This document shows positions 43,424 through 52,828 of a DNA stretch of 64,000 nt, one piece after another (within the stretch, counting starts at the first letter, position 1; each line of letters starts with the position of its first letter). Under the pieces are notes generated by a model that saw only the letters and a program-made list of their open reading frames with translations, ran no database searches and was not told the origin of the DNA. The translations under genes were made by a program, and so were the position numbers. Location: the NCBI GenBank assembly GCA_022072165.1, contig JAJVIF010000001.1, positions 337,353-401,352 on the forward strand, in the 5' to 3' direction. The stretch is from a bacterium. Its GTDB lineage: Bacteria > JAJVIF01.

Positions 43424-46096
43424 ATGCCGCTGTCGCTCTCCCGCCTCCTCTTCGCGTGTTGTGTACTCGGCCTTTGGGCTGGGCTTGTCGCCTGTAGCCG
43501 GATGACAGAGCTTTCCGCTCCATCTCCTGATGCAGAAGTGATTCCCCAGCCAGCTGCGGTCCTTCCTTATGACCCGACTACCGGAGTCGGGATGATGTTC
43601 TTGTATGAGGGGGCACTCGACTCGGATGGTCAGCTGCAGTTTCAGCAAGCCAGGGTACGTCATGCAGGGGCGATCGGCGACTCCTACACCGTAGACCTGA
43701 CCAGCATCCTCAGTGAGGGGCAGCCCTGTGGCGATTGCGTTCGGCTCACGAACTTCGGCATCGACGGCACGCGGCTGGAAGTCACCATTGCCCTGCGCCA
43801 TCCCTTTCCGCTCGGGCCACTACCGGGGCAGGGGACTCCCAAAGCCCGCAATGACCTCCATGTCTTTGATGTCCGGGGCTACATGGTGCCGCAGAGCAAT
43901 GGACCCGAACCGATCGACTTTGCTGGCATCAGCCTGGACACTACGGGCGATGGGACGCCGAACGAAATCGCCAGTGCGGTCGCGGGGCATCTCCTGAATC
44001 CGCATGGCTATGGAGTCGAGTTTGAATTGTTCGCAGAGCCATTTCTGGGGGAAGTTCCTGGGACAGTCCATCCGTTCCGGGACTATTTCTGGAACCCCGT
44101 GGCCGGAAACTTCAGTGGGACCTCCAGCACCGGCTTTACCGACGTCCGTCAACCCACCGGCCACAATGTCTTTCCACAGGGCGCAACGTATACCGACACC
44201 GGGGCGAGCCAGACCTTCCGTCTCCAGACGATCAACGGTAAGGTCAACTTCTACTTCATGGTGACGGCTGCGTATGGGGCGTCGGCGACTTTCGGGCTAT
44301 CGGTCCAAAACCCGAATCAGGTGGGGAGTCGCTCGAAGCCAAAGTACTTCCTGCCGGCGTTTCACCGCGCAGAGCCAGTGCGGGTCAGTGCGACTCTCGC
44401 CGGAGCCCTCGGAGCTCAGGACCCCGGGAGCTCGATCCCCCTCGATGTGACGGTCATTGACTGGCAGGGAAGTTTGCCGGCGAAGGGCCAGCCACTGGAA
44501 CTCACGGACCCCGCAGGAACCATCCCCTGGCCGAGCGATGTCAGCCGGGTCGATCTGGTGGTTCCGGGAGTCATGAACGGCGTGAAAAGCCAGATCGCGC
44601 CGGCGACCGGCACCGGGGACGCAGCCAGTCCGTACATCTATCAGTTCACTCTCACCAATGAACTTTCCGCTGCCACCGGACTCTATCCGGGGTTGATTGC
44701 GGTCCGGGACGAACTCTCCGACCGGGTGCCTGCGACACCCCAGGGAGTCCTGCGCGACCTCTCGCCGTTGATGCGCCGGGATTACACGACCTTTCAGGGG
44801 ATTCTGGTCCAGGTCGGACCCGCCACCGCAGGGAGTTACAGCCCCGACCCTGACCGTACGAATGTGAACCTGATCGACCCGCGCTTTACGGCCCGGACCG
44901 GGGCGGATGTGGTCTTGGATCTGGCTGTGGTGCGACAGGGTGATCCAACCGCCGATGGCGTCTATCTCCCCGCGACCGGCAACAATGGCCTGGTGCGCTA
45001 CGCGCTCGACTTCAGCAATAGCGCGTCGGTGGCACCAGCAATCACACCGCTCTATACACCGAACATCGTGCCCGATCCGGGCAATCCACCGCCGGGTTTT
45101 GATCCCACCCGACGGATGCCCATCACTCGGCTGGACCTGGGGTGGGACGCCACCGGTTTCGCTGTCGGTACTGACGACTTCCCCTCGATGCGGTTCAGTC
45201 ACACCGAGTCGCCGCCCGGAACGCAGTCCGGCGAGCGGACACTCTCCAGCTCGATGATCCTCTACAACTACTACCGCTCGACCAAACCCCCGTCCGGAGT
45301 CGGTCCCGTCCTTTGGTTCGAAGACCTCACCAGTTCCAATACCGGCCAGCCCTTTGCATTTCTGCCGGGAGTCTATAACGACAACACCGCCACTCCCGAA
45401 AACGAGTTTTTGCTCTCCCTTGCCGATGCACCGATCCCGGTCGATGTCTTTGAAGCCGGCAATGCCGGTGACGGAGACAGCTACTACGGTGGAGTCTGGG
45501 TGAACTCCCAGAACGCCGGCAACGGTAATCGCCCGTTCCAGATTCTGCGCTGCCGGGGCGTCGTGCCGGGAAGTACCCGGGGGCTGAACGCGACCGGTTT
45601 CATTAATCAGCTCAACTTTACGCTCCCCGAGTTCAGCGCGATTCACCTGCGTGCTGCCGATATGCTGGCACTGGGCAACGGCACACTGGAGGTTTGGCTC
45701 GCTTTCGCCACCAATCATCTGGTGGCGATTCGATTTCCCGGGAGTGGGGGACTCCCTGGCAGCAGCCCTGAAGGAAGTCCCCGGGCGAATATCGCCCTGG
45801 CTAATGGACTCCCGGTCGATATCGAGATTCTGCCGCAGGTCCCAGGCCAGCCTCGGACCATCAACGGCCAGACCCAGGCGACTCCCGTGCTGATTGTCCT
45901 CACCGATGGCGGCACCATCGAGGTGCTGAACAACATCTACGCCACTGAGCCGACCCTGATGCAGAGCATCCCGCTCGCGCCTGCAGGAGTCCAGGGTATT
46001 CCGCAGTTTCTGGATGTGGACTGGGAAACCTGGGACATCTTCATCACCAGCCTGGATGGCGGCACCCCTCGCCTGACAGTTTTGACATTGCAGTAG
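43424..46096 (+). CDS. large lipoprotein, paralogue of the one at 16862
   Basis: An 890-residue lipoprotein (lipobox LVAC at about residue 24). The N-terminal 330 residues share with the 16.9-19.7 kb lipoprotein a CGDC pair, RHPFPLG, DLHVFDVRGY, AGNFSGTSSTGF and a PTGHN segment. The rest is a beta-rich region, probably a propeller, without Asp-box repeats; it differs from its paralogue there. It is expected on the cell surface. The conserved module is not a family I can name. Confidence 0.75.
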   Translation: MPLSLSRLLFACCVLGLWAGLVACSRMTELSAPSPDAEVIPQPAAVLPYDPTTGVGMMFLYEGALDSDGQLQFQQARVRHAGAIGDSYTVDLTSILSEGQPCGDCVRLTNFGIDGTRLEVTIALRHPFPLGPLPGQGTPKARNDLHVFDVRGYMVPQSNGPEPIDFAGISLDTTGDGTPNEIASAVAGHLLNPHGYGVEFELFAEPFLGEVPGTVHPFRDYFWNPVAGNFSGTSSTGFTDVRQPTGHNVFPQGATYTDTGASQTFRLQTINGKVNFYFMVTAAYGASATFGLSVQNPNQVGSRSKPKYFLPAFHRAEPVRVSATLAGALGAQDPGSSIPLDVTVIDWQGSLPAKGQPLELTDPAGTIPWPSDVSRVDLVVPGVMNGVKSQIAPATGTGDAASPYIYQFTLTNELSAATGLYPGLIAVRDELSDRVPATPQGVLRDLSPLMRRDYTTFQGILVQVGPATAGSYSPDPDRTNVNLIDPRFTARTGADVVLDLAVVRQGDPTADGVYLPATGNNGLVRYALDFSNSASVAPAITPLYTPNIVPDPGNPPPGFDPTRRMPITRLDLGWDATGFAVGTDDFPSMRFSHTESPPGTQSGERTLSSSMILYNYYRSTKPPSGVGPVLWFEDLTSSNTGQPFAFLPGVYNDNTATPENEFLLSLADAPIPVDVFEAGNAGDGDSYYGGVWVNSQNAGNGNRPFQILRCRGVVPGSTRGLNATGFINQLNFTLPEFSAIHLRAADMLALGNGTLEVWLAFATNHLVAIRFPGSGGLPGSSPEGSPRANIALANGLPVDIEILPQVPGQPRTINGQTQATPVLIVLTDGGTIEVLNNIYATEPTLMQSIPLAPAGVQGIPQFLDVDWETWDIFITSLDGGTPRLTVLTLQ

Positions 46097-46139
46097 CCGA
46101 GTTCTGCTACCCCTCGGGAGCAGGCGCTCTGACGTCAGG

Positions 46140-46145
46140 TATACT
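46140..46145 (+). promoter_or_regulatory. -10 element upstream of ribosomal protein S1 gene
   Basis: TATACT, preceded by the palindrome CTGACGTCAG (46129-46138). The leader would be about 100 bases. The -35 box is weak. Confidence 0.4.
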
Positions 46146-46252
46146 GACACGTCCTGTCGCCAAGGGGTGGCAATGTGCCCCCCTGCTAACACTGCTGACC
46201 ACAAAGCCTGGCAGATGCCCTGGTGCGTCTGGCGGGATGGAGGACCCTGACC

Positions 46253-47653
46253 TTGAACGAGAACGTCGAATTCGTCACCCCCCCTGCGGACATCGCGCCC
46301 CCGGAACAGAACGAAATGGCCGCGCTGCTTGATGCGGCGCAGGACTACTCCACCGGCGATGTCATCGAGGCCCGCGTTGTGGCCGTCGAGGACGACCGCA
46401 TTCTGCTCGACACCGGTACCAAAGCCGAAGGGATTTTGCCCCGGGAGGAACTCTCGTTCGCGAAAAGCCCTTCCACCCGCGAGTTTGCGGCCGGCGACAT
46501 CCTCCAGGTGATGTGCATCAAGAAGACCGAGGACACCTACGTCTTCTCCAAGCGGCGGGTCGATGAGAAGAAGGTCTGGGAACGGGCGAAAGATGCCCAT
46601 GAAAAGGGCAAGCGCCTGACGGCCAAGGTCATCCATCCCGTGAAGGGGGGGCTGATCGTCGACATCAACGGACCGGCGTTCCTGCCCCAGTCCCACGCCG
46701 ATATCCGTCGCCTGACCGATGAGCAGATGGCGGAGCTGGTGGGTCAGGAAGTCCTGGTCAAGGTGCTCGAGATCGATCCCCAGAAAAATCGACTCGTCGT
46801 TACCCGCCGCAAAGTGATGGAAGAGGATCTCAACAGCACCAAGGTCGAGGCGTTCAACGCCGTCGAGCGGGGTGCGGTCCTGAAGGGCCGGATCGAGAAA
46901 GTGGTCGACTTCGGCGCGTTCATCAATTTGGGTACGGTCAGCGGGCTGATGCCCCTCTCGGAAATCGCCCACGAGAGGGTGGAGGATCCGGCGCAGTACC
47001 TGAAGGTTGGCGAGGAGATCGAGGTCCAGGTCATCCGGATTGATCCGGATCGCCGCCGCATCACCGTTTCGCGCCGGGCTCTCCTGTCGGACCCCTGGGA
47101 TGCGGTGAAGAACACCTACAAGGAAGGCGATGTCGTTACCGGGACCATCATTCGCCTCAAGGAGTTCGGCATCTTTGTGAAACTCCCCGATGGCTACTTC
47201 GAGGGGATGGCGCACATTTCAGAGCTGGTGGATCAGCGGATCAACCATCCGAAGGACGTCTTCAAAGAAGGCGACCAGGTGGATGTCGTGATCATGGGGG
47301 TCGACCCCAAGAAGAAGCGGATCAAGCTCTCCGTGCGTCGCGCCGCTGAGAAGAAGTACAAGGACGAGATCCGCGAGCTCGAGAAAGAATGGAAGAGCGA
47401 CAAGCCTCTCTCCACCAAACTCGACTTTTCTTCCCTGCTGCTGGAAGGTGCGGCTGCCGCTGAAGCGCCTGCCGCTCCCCCGGAGCCTGTGGCTGCTGCG
47501 CCAGCTCCGGAACCCGTGGCTGCTGCGCCGGAACCTGCTCCTGCCCCGGAGCCGGTTGCCGAAGCTCCGGCAGCTGATATGTCCAGCCCCAGCATCGCCC
47601 AGGAGATCGCGGCGATGGAGCCCGAAGCTCCCGCAGAGGAAGCCGCCAGCTAA
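46253..47653 (+). CDS. rpsA: 30S ribosomal protein S1
   Basis: A 466-residue protein with four S1 (OB-fold) domains (about residues 32-100, 115-180, 200-270 and 285-355: for example GRIEKVVDFGAFINLG and GTIIRLKEFGIFVKLPDG) and an Ala/Pro/Glu-rich, disordered tail (about 375-466). It binds mRNA leaders at the ribosome. Four domains instead of the six of proteobacteria is usual in several other phyla. TTG 46253, with GGAGG upstream, is preferred; an in-frame GTG at 46223 would place the ribosome binding site inside the gene. Confidence 0.9.
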   Translation: MNENVEFVTPPADIAPPEQNEMAALLDAAQDYSTGDVIEARVVAVEDDRILLDTGTKAEGILPREELSFAKSPSTREFAAGDILQVMCIKKTEDTYVFSKRRVDEKKVWERAKDAHEKGKRLTAKVIHPVKGGLIVDINGPAFLPQSHADIRRLTDEQMAELVGQEVLVKVLEIDPQKNRLVVTRRKVMEEDLNSTKVEAFNAVERGAVLKGRIEKVVDFGAFINLGTVSGLMPLSEIAHERVEDPAQYLKVGEEIEVQVIRIDPDRRRITVSRRALLSDPWDAVKNTYKEGDVVTGTIIRLKEFGIFVKLPDGYFEGMAHISELVDQRINHPKDVFKEGDQVDVVIMGVDPKKKRIKLSVRRAAEKKYKDEIRELEKEWKSDKPLSTKLDFSSLLLEGAAAAEAPAAPPEPVAAAPAPEPVAAAPEPAPAPEPVAEAPAADMSSPSIAQEIAAMEPEAPAEEAAS

Positions 47654-47664
47654 GGCGACTCCTT

Positions 47665-47688
47665 CTCGGCCCACTGAGCTACACCGAC
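47665..47688 (-). other. tRNA 5'-half-like fragment between direct repeats
   Basis: The reverse complement begins GTCGGTGTAGCTCAGTGG, which looks like an acceptor strand and D-arm of a tRNA gene, but no anticodon or T-arm follows. The 11-base repeat GCGACTCCTTC stands on both sides (47655-47665 and 47689-47699). It may be a tRNA relic. Confidence 0.35.
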
Positions 47689-47714
47689 GCGACTCCTTCG
47701 GGGGTCGCGTTTCG
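47688..47714 (+). terminator. terminator after rpsA
   Basis: CGCGACTCC pairs with GGGGTCGCG (one T-G pair) around TTCG and is followed by TTTCG. Confidence 0.75.
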
Positions 47715-47732
47715 TTCAGGACCGGTTCGCGG

Positions 47733-47738
47733 TACCCT
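47733..47738 (+). promoter_or_regulatory. -10 element of leaderless coaE
   Basis: TACCCT, then 8 bases, then GTG 47747. Confidence 0.45.
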
Positions 47739-47746
47739 CCCGCGCT

Positions 47747-48394
47747 GTGGTGCACTATCGCCTCGGTCTGACGGGTGGCATCGGGTCCGGCAAAAGCACG
47801 GTCGGCGCGCTGCTTGAGCAACGCGGAGCGCAGCTGATCGATGCGGACCAGCTGGCCCGGGCAGTCGTCGCTCCAGGTGAACCGGCCCTCGCGGAAATCG
47901 TGGAGCGCTGGGGAGCAGGAATGCTCCTGGCCGATGGCTCACTGAATCGGGCCGCCCTGGCAGCCGTCGTCTTTGCGGACCCATCCGAGCGAGCCGCCCT
48001 CGAAGCGATGACGCATCCCCGTATCGTGGCGCGCTCTGAATCGCTCCTGGCGAACTCTGATGCAATCGTCGGTGTTCACATGGCGGCCCTGCTGCTGGAA
48101 GCGGGGGCCGCTGACCGCTGCGATGGACTTTGGCTGGTGACCGCACCAGAAGAGGTCCGCATAAAGCGCGTCATAGGGCGGGATGGGGTCGAGCCCACAG
48201 CTGTTCAGGCCCGGATGCAGTCGCAGTGGCCCGACAGCAAGAAACAAGCGCTGGTGGATGTCGTCATCGATAGCGACTGTTCATTAGATGAACTGGAGGA
48301 ACGGGTGGATGAGGCCTGGACCTTCCTGCTGGCCGCGATCGCCGAAGGGCGTCCTGCATATCCCCCCCGGTCCTCGGATGCTGCTTCCGCATGA
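47747..48394 (+). CDS. coaE: dephospho-CoA kinase
   Basis: A 215-residue kinase that performs the last step of coenzyme A synthesis. The P-loop GGIGSGKST is at residues 10-18; DADQLAR is the substrate-binding segment, and the lid has RIKRVIGRDG. The usual conserved histidine-proline (THPRI) is present. Two GTG codons stand in a row at the start. The last four bases overlap folC as ATGA, so the genes form an operon. Confidence 0.93.
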   Translation: MVHYRLGLTGGIGSGKSTVGALLEQRGAQLIDADQLARAVVAPGEPALAEIVERWGAGMLLADGSLNRAALAAVVFADPSERAALEAMTHPRIVARSESLLANSDAIVGVHMAALLLEAGAADRCDGLWLVTAPEEVRIKRVIGRDGVEPTAVQARMQSQWPDSKKQALVDVVIDSDCSLDELEERVDEAWTFLLAAIAEGRPAYPPRSSDAASA

Positions 48395-49815
48395 GTGACC
48401 AGCCGTCGGTGTTAGAGCGGCCGATCCTGACTGGCGATGATGTTCGCCGCTTTTTCCGGGAAGTCGCCCCCTGGCAGCAGATGCGGTGGGGGACCGAGCG
48501 TGTTGAACTGCTGCTGCAGCGGCTGGACCGCCCAACCCCACAGCAACGATTCGTCACGATCGGCGGCACCAATGCCAAAGGGTCCACCACCCTTTACCTT
48601 GCTGCGCTCCTCCGGGCGATAGGGCATCGTGTCGGAGCTACCCTGAGTCCGCACATCTCCGATCTGACTGAGCGCATTCATCTGGATGGGGAGTTTATCC
48701 CGGTGCCCGTGCTGATTCGGGCGTGTGAGCGTCTGCGGCAGGCGCGTCGCGAATGGCCGGCCGGCGAGTCGCCAGGGACGCCGACCTATCATGAACTCTG
48801 GACCGCCGCCGCCATCGAAGCCTTCGCCGCTGAAGGCTGCGAGTGGGGGATTCTTGAAGTCGGTATGGGAGGGCGCTATGACGCTGCCCGGGCGGTGACG
48901 CCGGTCGCAGCACTCCTGACACCGGTCGGGTTCGACCACATGCAGTTTTTGGGCAATACCCTGGAAGCAATCGCGACCGAAAAGGTGCAGATCTTTCCCC
49001 CGCAGGGCCTGGTCGTGACCGCCCATCAGACCCCTGGTGTGCGGGAAGTAATCGCCTCACAAGTGGCCGCCCTGGGAGCAACCTGGCTTGCCATCGAAGA
49101 AGAGGTCGCGCTGACCCTGTCCGATGGTCCCTCGCCGGTCCAGCCCCGGTTCGACTATCGATCGCGGGACTGGGAGCTTCAGAATCTTTCCACCGGTCTC
49201 AAAGGGCGCTACCAGACAGAAAATGCCGCTCTGGCGCTCCTGACGATCCAGGGACTGGTGGCTCAAGGGGCACTCCCGACTTTGCCAGACGAGGCCGTGG
49301 TGCGTGACGCGCTCCGGCGGGTAACACCGGCCCTGCATCCTGCCAGATTCGAGCTACTGTCCGAGTCGCCGCCGCTGTGGTGTGAGGGAGGCCACAATCC
49401 CCCCGCATTGGAAGCCTTTGTCGAGGAGTTCCTTCTGCTTGGACTCACCGGCCCCCTGGAGCTGCTGATCGGCTTCAAGTGGGACAAAGATGTGCCCGCC
49501 GCATTGCAGACACTGGCCCGGCTCCGACCATCGGCAATCACCGTCACCGAGTCCCACCAGGTGCAGCCTCGACCAGCAGCCGAAGTCGCTCAGATCGTTC
49601 GTGAGCAGCTGCCCGGAGTCGCGATTCATGTGGAGCCAGATTCCCGGGAGGCAGCCCGATACTGGGCGGAGCGTGTCTGGCAGCAAACAGGCGCTGCTGG
49701 CCTGGTCATCGGTTCCCTCTATCTGTGCGGGGACATTCGGCGTTACATTGTGGAAGGCGCGCTGGGAGTTGGACCCTGGCTGGTCCCACCGTTCCAACTT
49801 CCCGAGGAGACCTGA
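48391..49815 (+). CDS. folC: bifunctional folylpolyglutamate/dihydrofolate synthase
   Basis: A 474-residue Mur-ligase-type enzyme. The ATP site is GGTNAKGST (residues 58-66), followed by SPHISDLTERIHLDGE and GMGGRYDAAR. The C-terminal domain has the CEGGHNPPALE motif in place of the more common DGAHNP. It adds glutamate to folates and may also make dihydrofolate. Confidence 0.93.
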   Translation: MSDQPSVLERPILTGDDVRRFFREVAPWQQMRWGTERVELLLQRLDRPTPQQRFVTIGGTNAKGSTTLYLAALLRAIGHRVGATLSPHISDLTERIHLDGEFIPVPVLIRACERLRQARREWPAGESPGTPTYHELWTAAAIEAFAAEGCEWGILEVGMGGRYDAARAVTPVAALLTPVGFDHMQFLGNTLEAIATEKVQIFPPQGLVVTAHQTPGVREVIASQVAALGATWLAIEEEVALTLSDGPSPVQPRFDYRSRDWELQNLSTGLKGRYQTENAALALLTIQGLVAQGALPTLPDEAVVRDALRRVTPALHPARFELLSESPPLWCEGGHNPPALEAFVEEFLLLGLTGPLELLIGFKWDKDVPAALQTLARLRPSAITVTESHQVQPRPAAEVAQIVREQLPGVAIHVEPDSREAARYWAERVWQQTGAAGLVIGSLYLCGDIRRYIVEGALGVGPWLVPPFQLPEET

Positions 49816-49892
49816 AGTCTTACGCGTCAGAAGCACCGAGTCCGGCGCTTCCTTACCGACATCTGGCCTGCCCTGTGCTGCCCTCAACCCTG

Positions 49893-50672
49893 ATGACGAC
49901 CACCTCTCCTGACCCCATCGCTGCCCCCGTCAAGCGCTCCACTTTCAGGCGCGAAAAGTGGGTGGTGGGCGGGCTGCTGGCAGCACTGACGTTGACATTG
50001 TCTGCGTTGTTAGGAGTTTGGCTGGGAGGGCGACTAGCCGAAGGCCCTGCGCCACGATTGGCAGGGAGTGACCAGGAGCAACGGACCCTCGCCTGGTTTC
50101 AACAAGGTCCAGCAGTCAAGTTTTTTGGCCCGGGAGTCGAGTTTGTCCCGTCGAATTTCCCTGCTGATCGCTTCGCATACACTCCCCCCCCACCTTCAGA
50201 TGAAGCAGCAGCCGGGGATGGAGAGCGCGATGGCGATGTGATTCAGGAAACGCCGGCCTCCGAACCGGTGAAACTGCTGGGGGGAGACAGCAGCACATTA
50301 ACGGCAGACAGCAGTTCAGGGGATCCGGAAGAGGTCTTTTTCGGACAAGAGCCGCCTGCTCCCTCCTCCCCTCCGGTTGACCTGTTCGATCTGGGCGCTT
50401 CGAGCAATCCTTCTCCGAAGCCGCAGGAGTCTGAAGCGTCGGAGCGATACACCCTCAGCCTCGGGACATTTGACAGCCGGGCCAACGCGGATCTGCTGGC
50501 GCGAAATCTCAAAGATGCCGGATTCGCTGCCAGCGTAACGGAACGAACAAGAGACGATGGTACCGTCCAGTTTCGGGTCTACAGCGGGCGGTACAACAGC
50601 AAGCAGGAAGCAGAAGCAGCGCAGCAGGCGATGGCGGTCAGGAGCTTTGAAGCCTGGCTGGTGAAGGGGTAA
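49893..50672 (+). CDS. SPOR-domain membrane protein 1
   Basis: A 259-residue protein: one membrane helix (about residues 24-47), a long Pro/Ser/Glu-rich linker, and a C-terminal SPOR domain (about 186-257, RYTLSLGTFDSRANADLLARN). SPOR domains bind glycan strands stripped of stem peptides at the division septum. ATG 49893 is chosen because the upstream codons overlap folC. The next gene starts 3 bases after its stop and encodes a second SPOR protein. Confidence 0.88.
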   Translation: MTTTSPDPIAAPVKRSTFRREKWVVGGLLAALTLTLSALLGVWLGGRLAEGPAPRLAGSDQEQRTLAWFQQGPAVKFFGPGVEFVPSNFPADRFAYTPPPPSDEAAAGDGERDGDVIQETPASEPVKLLGGDSSTLTADSSSGDPEEVFFGQEPPAPSSPPVDLFDLGASSNPSPKPQESEASERYTLSLGTFDSRANADLLARNLKDAGFAASVTERTRDDGTVQFRVYSGRYNSKQEAEAAQQAMAVRSFEAWLVKG

Positions 50673-50675
50673 CGG

Positions 50676-51389
50676 ATGGCCACGCAACAGCCAACCCTGT
50701 CAGCAGGAGTCCGATGGCGGCTGGGAATCACGATCTGCTTCCTGATCCTGAGCATTCCGGCGGCTGCCCTTTGGGGTAACCAGCTCGGCAGCGAATTGAT
50801 GCAGGGCCTCAAAGACCAGCTGGTTCCGACCACCGGTGATGCCCCAGCGGACGCTGCCAGTGCGCCGTTCTCACCCTACGGCATTGCACATTCCGGGCAG
50901 TCCGCACCTGGTAAATCCGCCTGGGGGGACATGGATGCTGATGACGTCCCCTCAGAACCACAGCCCGATACTGATCCATCGGCGGTCAGTAATCCCAAAA
51001 TCCTGGAAGAGGCCCCCCTCATCTCGGTAGAGCCGATCATTTCACAGGCTCCTCCGCCTGTTGAGCCAACGGCGAGTGAGCCGACCGCCTCGGCGAATCG
51101 CGACCCCAACTCGATCTTCAGTGTCGAGGACCCCCAGCCGAAAAAGAAAAAGGCATATCGCATTGTATTAGGAACTTTTGCCAGCGAAGAGAACGCGCAA
51201 GCACTCGTGCAGGACCTCCTGCTGCACGGGTATGAGCCTTTTGTCGAGACCAAAGAAGCGGTGGATGGTGCCACCTCGCCGCAGTACCGGGTGCTGATCG
51301 GGAGCTTTTCCGATGCGGCAGATGCCGGAGCAGTCGCTGAGGAATTGCGACGCCTCGGGTACAACGCCTGGCTCAATGAGAAAACCTGA
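50676..51389 (+). CDS. SPOR-domain membrane protein 2
   Basis: A 237-residue protein of the same design as its upstream neighbour: membrane helix (about residues 15-37), Pro/Glu-rich linker, then a basic KKKK and the SPOR domain (about 158-236, YRIVLGTFASEENAQALV). The SPOR domains resemble each other, so the pair probably arose by duplication. Together with SepF they suggest a divisome role. Confidence 0.88.
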   Translation: MATQQPTLSAGVRWRLGITICFLILSIPAAALWGNQLGSELMQGLKDQLVPTTGDAPADAASAPFSPYGIAHSGQSAPGKSAWGDMDADDVPSEPQPDTDPSAVSNPKILEEAPLISVEPIISQAPPPVEPTASEPTASANRDPNSIFSVEDPQPKKKKAYRIVLGTFASEENAQALVQDLLLHGYEPFVETKEAVDGATSPQYRVLIGSFSDAADAGAVAEELRRLGYNAWLNEKT

Positions 51390-51413
51390 CGGGGCTCTTC
51401 CCGAGAACCGCTA

Positions 51414-51442
51414 TTAACAAGAAGGGCTGTCAGGGGTATACT
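51414..51442 (+). promoter_or_regulatory. promoter of the HtrA-like cluster
   Basis: TTAACA (51414-51419), a 17-base spacer and TATACT (51437-51442), the best -35/-10 pair in this part of the window. Leader of about 70 bases. Confidence 0.65.
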
Positions 51443-51517
51443 CCGGCACTAAGCCCGTTCCCGGGCCCCTTCCGCATTCCTGTTCTCCGTGATGACGGAG
51501 GACTAACAGGTGATGGC

Positions 51518-52702
51518 ATGCGTCGTCTCTGGCTAAGCAGCCTGCTGAGCGCCCTCATGTGCGTGGTACTGCCCGGAATAACTCCAGTGCAGGCACGGAC
51601 CCTGACGAGCCAGGACTATATGTCCTTCCGTCAGCTGACCTCCGACGTCGCCCCCATGGTGGTCTCCGTCCAGGCCCGCTGGGCCCGAACCAACCGGACC
51701 CTTAGCGGCTCCCTGTACGAAACCTACACCGAAGGTGGGGTCGGCTCAGGGTTCGTCTACGACTCCAACGGCTACATCGTCACGGCGTACAGCAACATCG
51801 CCCGGTCAGTCTCCAGCTTCATCAGCCCGAGCGACCCCCGGTCCGGTGCTCCGGATCACATTGCGGATTACATCAAAGTCGTCTTCTCAGACCGGGCAGC
51901 ATATCAGGCTGAAGTGGCGGGCTACGACAAGGAACTCGACATCGCGGTGCTGCGACTGAAAGATGTCCGCGAGCGGGTCCTGCAAGCGCTGCCGCTTCAC
52001 GACGAATCAGAATTCCGTCTCGGCCAGCCCCTGCTGACACTGGCATACAACTTCCAAAGCCGCGACCGCATCAACGTCTCGTTTGGGGTCGTCTCCGCCC
52101 TGCGGAGCCAGTTCCCCTCGCTGGAAGAGTCTGCCAACGACTTCATTCAGGTGGCCTTCCCCAAGAACGCCGGTTATGACGGCGGGGCGATTGTGGACCT
52201 CCAGGGCAACGTGATCGCCATGATCACCTCGATTGCCCCCTACAACGAAGTCGATGAGGTGCACTTCGGCGTGCCGGCGTATCTCCTGCGCTCCCGGGTC
52301 GACCAGATCATCAATCTGGGCTATGTTCCCCGGAAGTGGTTCGGCTTCAACCTGATTTCGCTCAACAGCAGCATTCGCTTATCGTACGACGTGCCCGACG
52401 AAATTGAGGGCATGTTTGTCGTATACGTGGAGGATGGCAGCCCGGCAGCCGCCGCTGGCCTGCGTTCCGGGGATGTCCTGGTGGAGTTCAACGGCGTGCT
52501 GGTGGACTCGCTGGATGTCCTGCGCAACGAGCTGGAGAAGCTGAAGATCGGGGAAACCACCTCGATGGTCTATCTGCGTCGGGACTTCAACGTCTATGAC
52601 CGCTTCAGCGTGGATTTCACGCTCCGCGAGAAGCCGCGGGTTCAGACCGTAACGAGAAAAGCGATCCCGCGCAATCTGCCGGGCGCAAATCCGAATTACT
52701 AG
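51518..52702 (+). CDS. HtrA-like pseudoprotease 1
   Basis: A 394-residue exported protein: signal peptide (cleavage near residue 26), a trypsin-like DegP/HtrA domain (about 40-265) and a PDZ domain (about 295-375, with SPAAAAGLRSGDVLVEFNG). The fold signature GSGFVYDSNGYIVTA is clear, and Asp141 is in place (KELDIAVL). However, the histidine of TNxHV is replaced by Ser92 (TAYSN), and the nucleophile of GNSGG is Asp221 (GYDGG). It can hardly be a protease and is more likely a chaperone, inhibitor or scaffold. The first of four HtrA-like genes in the same direction. Confidence 0.88.
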   Translation: MRRLWLSSLLSALMCVVLPGITPVQARTLTSQDYMSFRQLTSDVAPMVVSVQARWARTNRTLSGSLYETYTEGGVGSGFVYDSNGYIVTAYSNIARSVSSFISPSDPRSGAPDHIADYIKVVFSDRAAYQAEVAGYDKELDIAVLRLKDVRERVLQALPLHDESEFRLGQPLLTLAYNFQSRDRINVSFGVVSALRSQFPSLEESANDFIQVAFPKNAGYDGGAIVDLQGNVIAMITSIAPYNEVDEVHFGVPAYLLRSRVDQIINLGYVPRKWFGFNLISLNSSIRLSYDVPDEIEGMFVVYVEDGSPAAAAGLRSGDVLVEFNGVLVDSLDVLRNELEKLKIGETTSMVYLRRDFNVYDRFSVDFTLREKPRVQTVTRKAIPRNLPGANPNY

Positions 52703-52828
52703 CCCGGGATCCTGCCTTGCAGTTGGGTCGGGTCGTGAGAGAACTTTTCACGGCTTGCAGGCATCGGGGTAGCGTCAGTTCGGCCAGGTCGGTCAGTCAC
52801 ATACTCGAAACCGGAGGCCTCCGTCAGG

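Noticed and set aside
44297-47215. A very long open frame on the minus strand opposite the large lipoprotein and rpsA
   Set aside because: It is opposite two clear genes and has no family resemblance; high GC content leaves antisense frames open. The same applies to long minus frames at 32988-34634, 54203-55453 and 55808-57058.
47455-47650. Frameshift or separate gene at the rpsA 3' end
   Set aside because: The Ala/Pro/Glu-rich tail stays in frame and is a common feature of S1 proteins outside proteobacteria.
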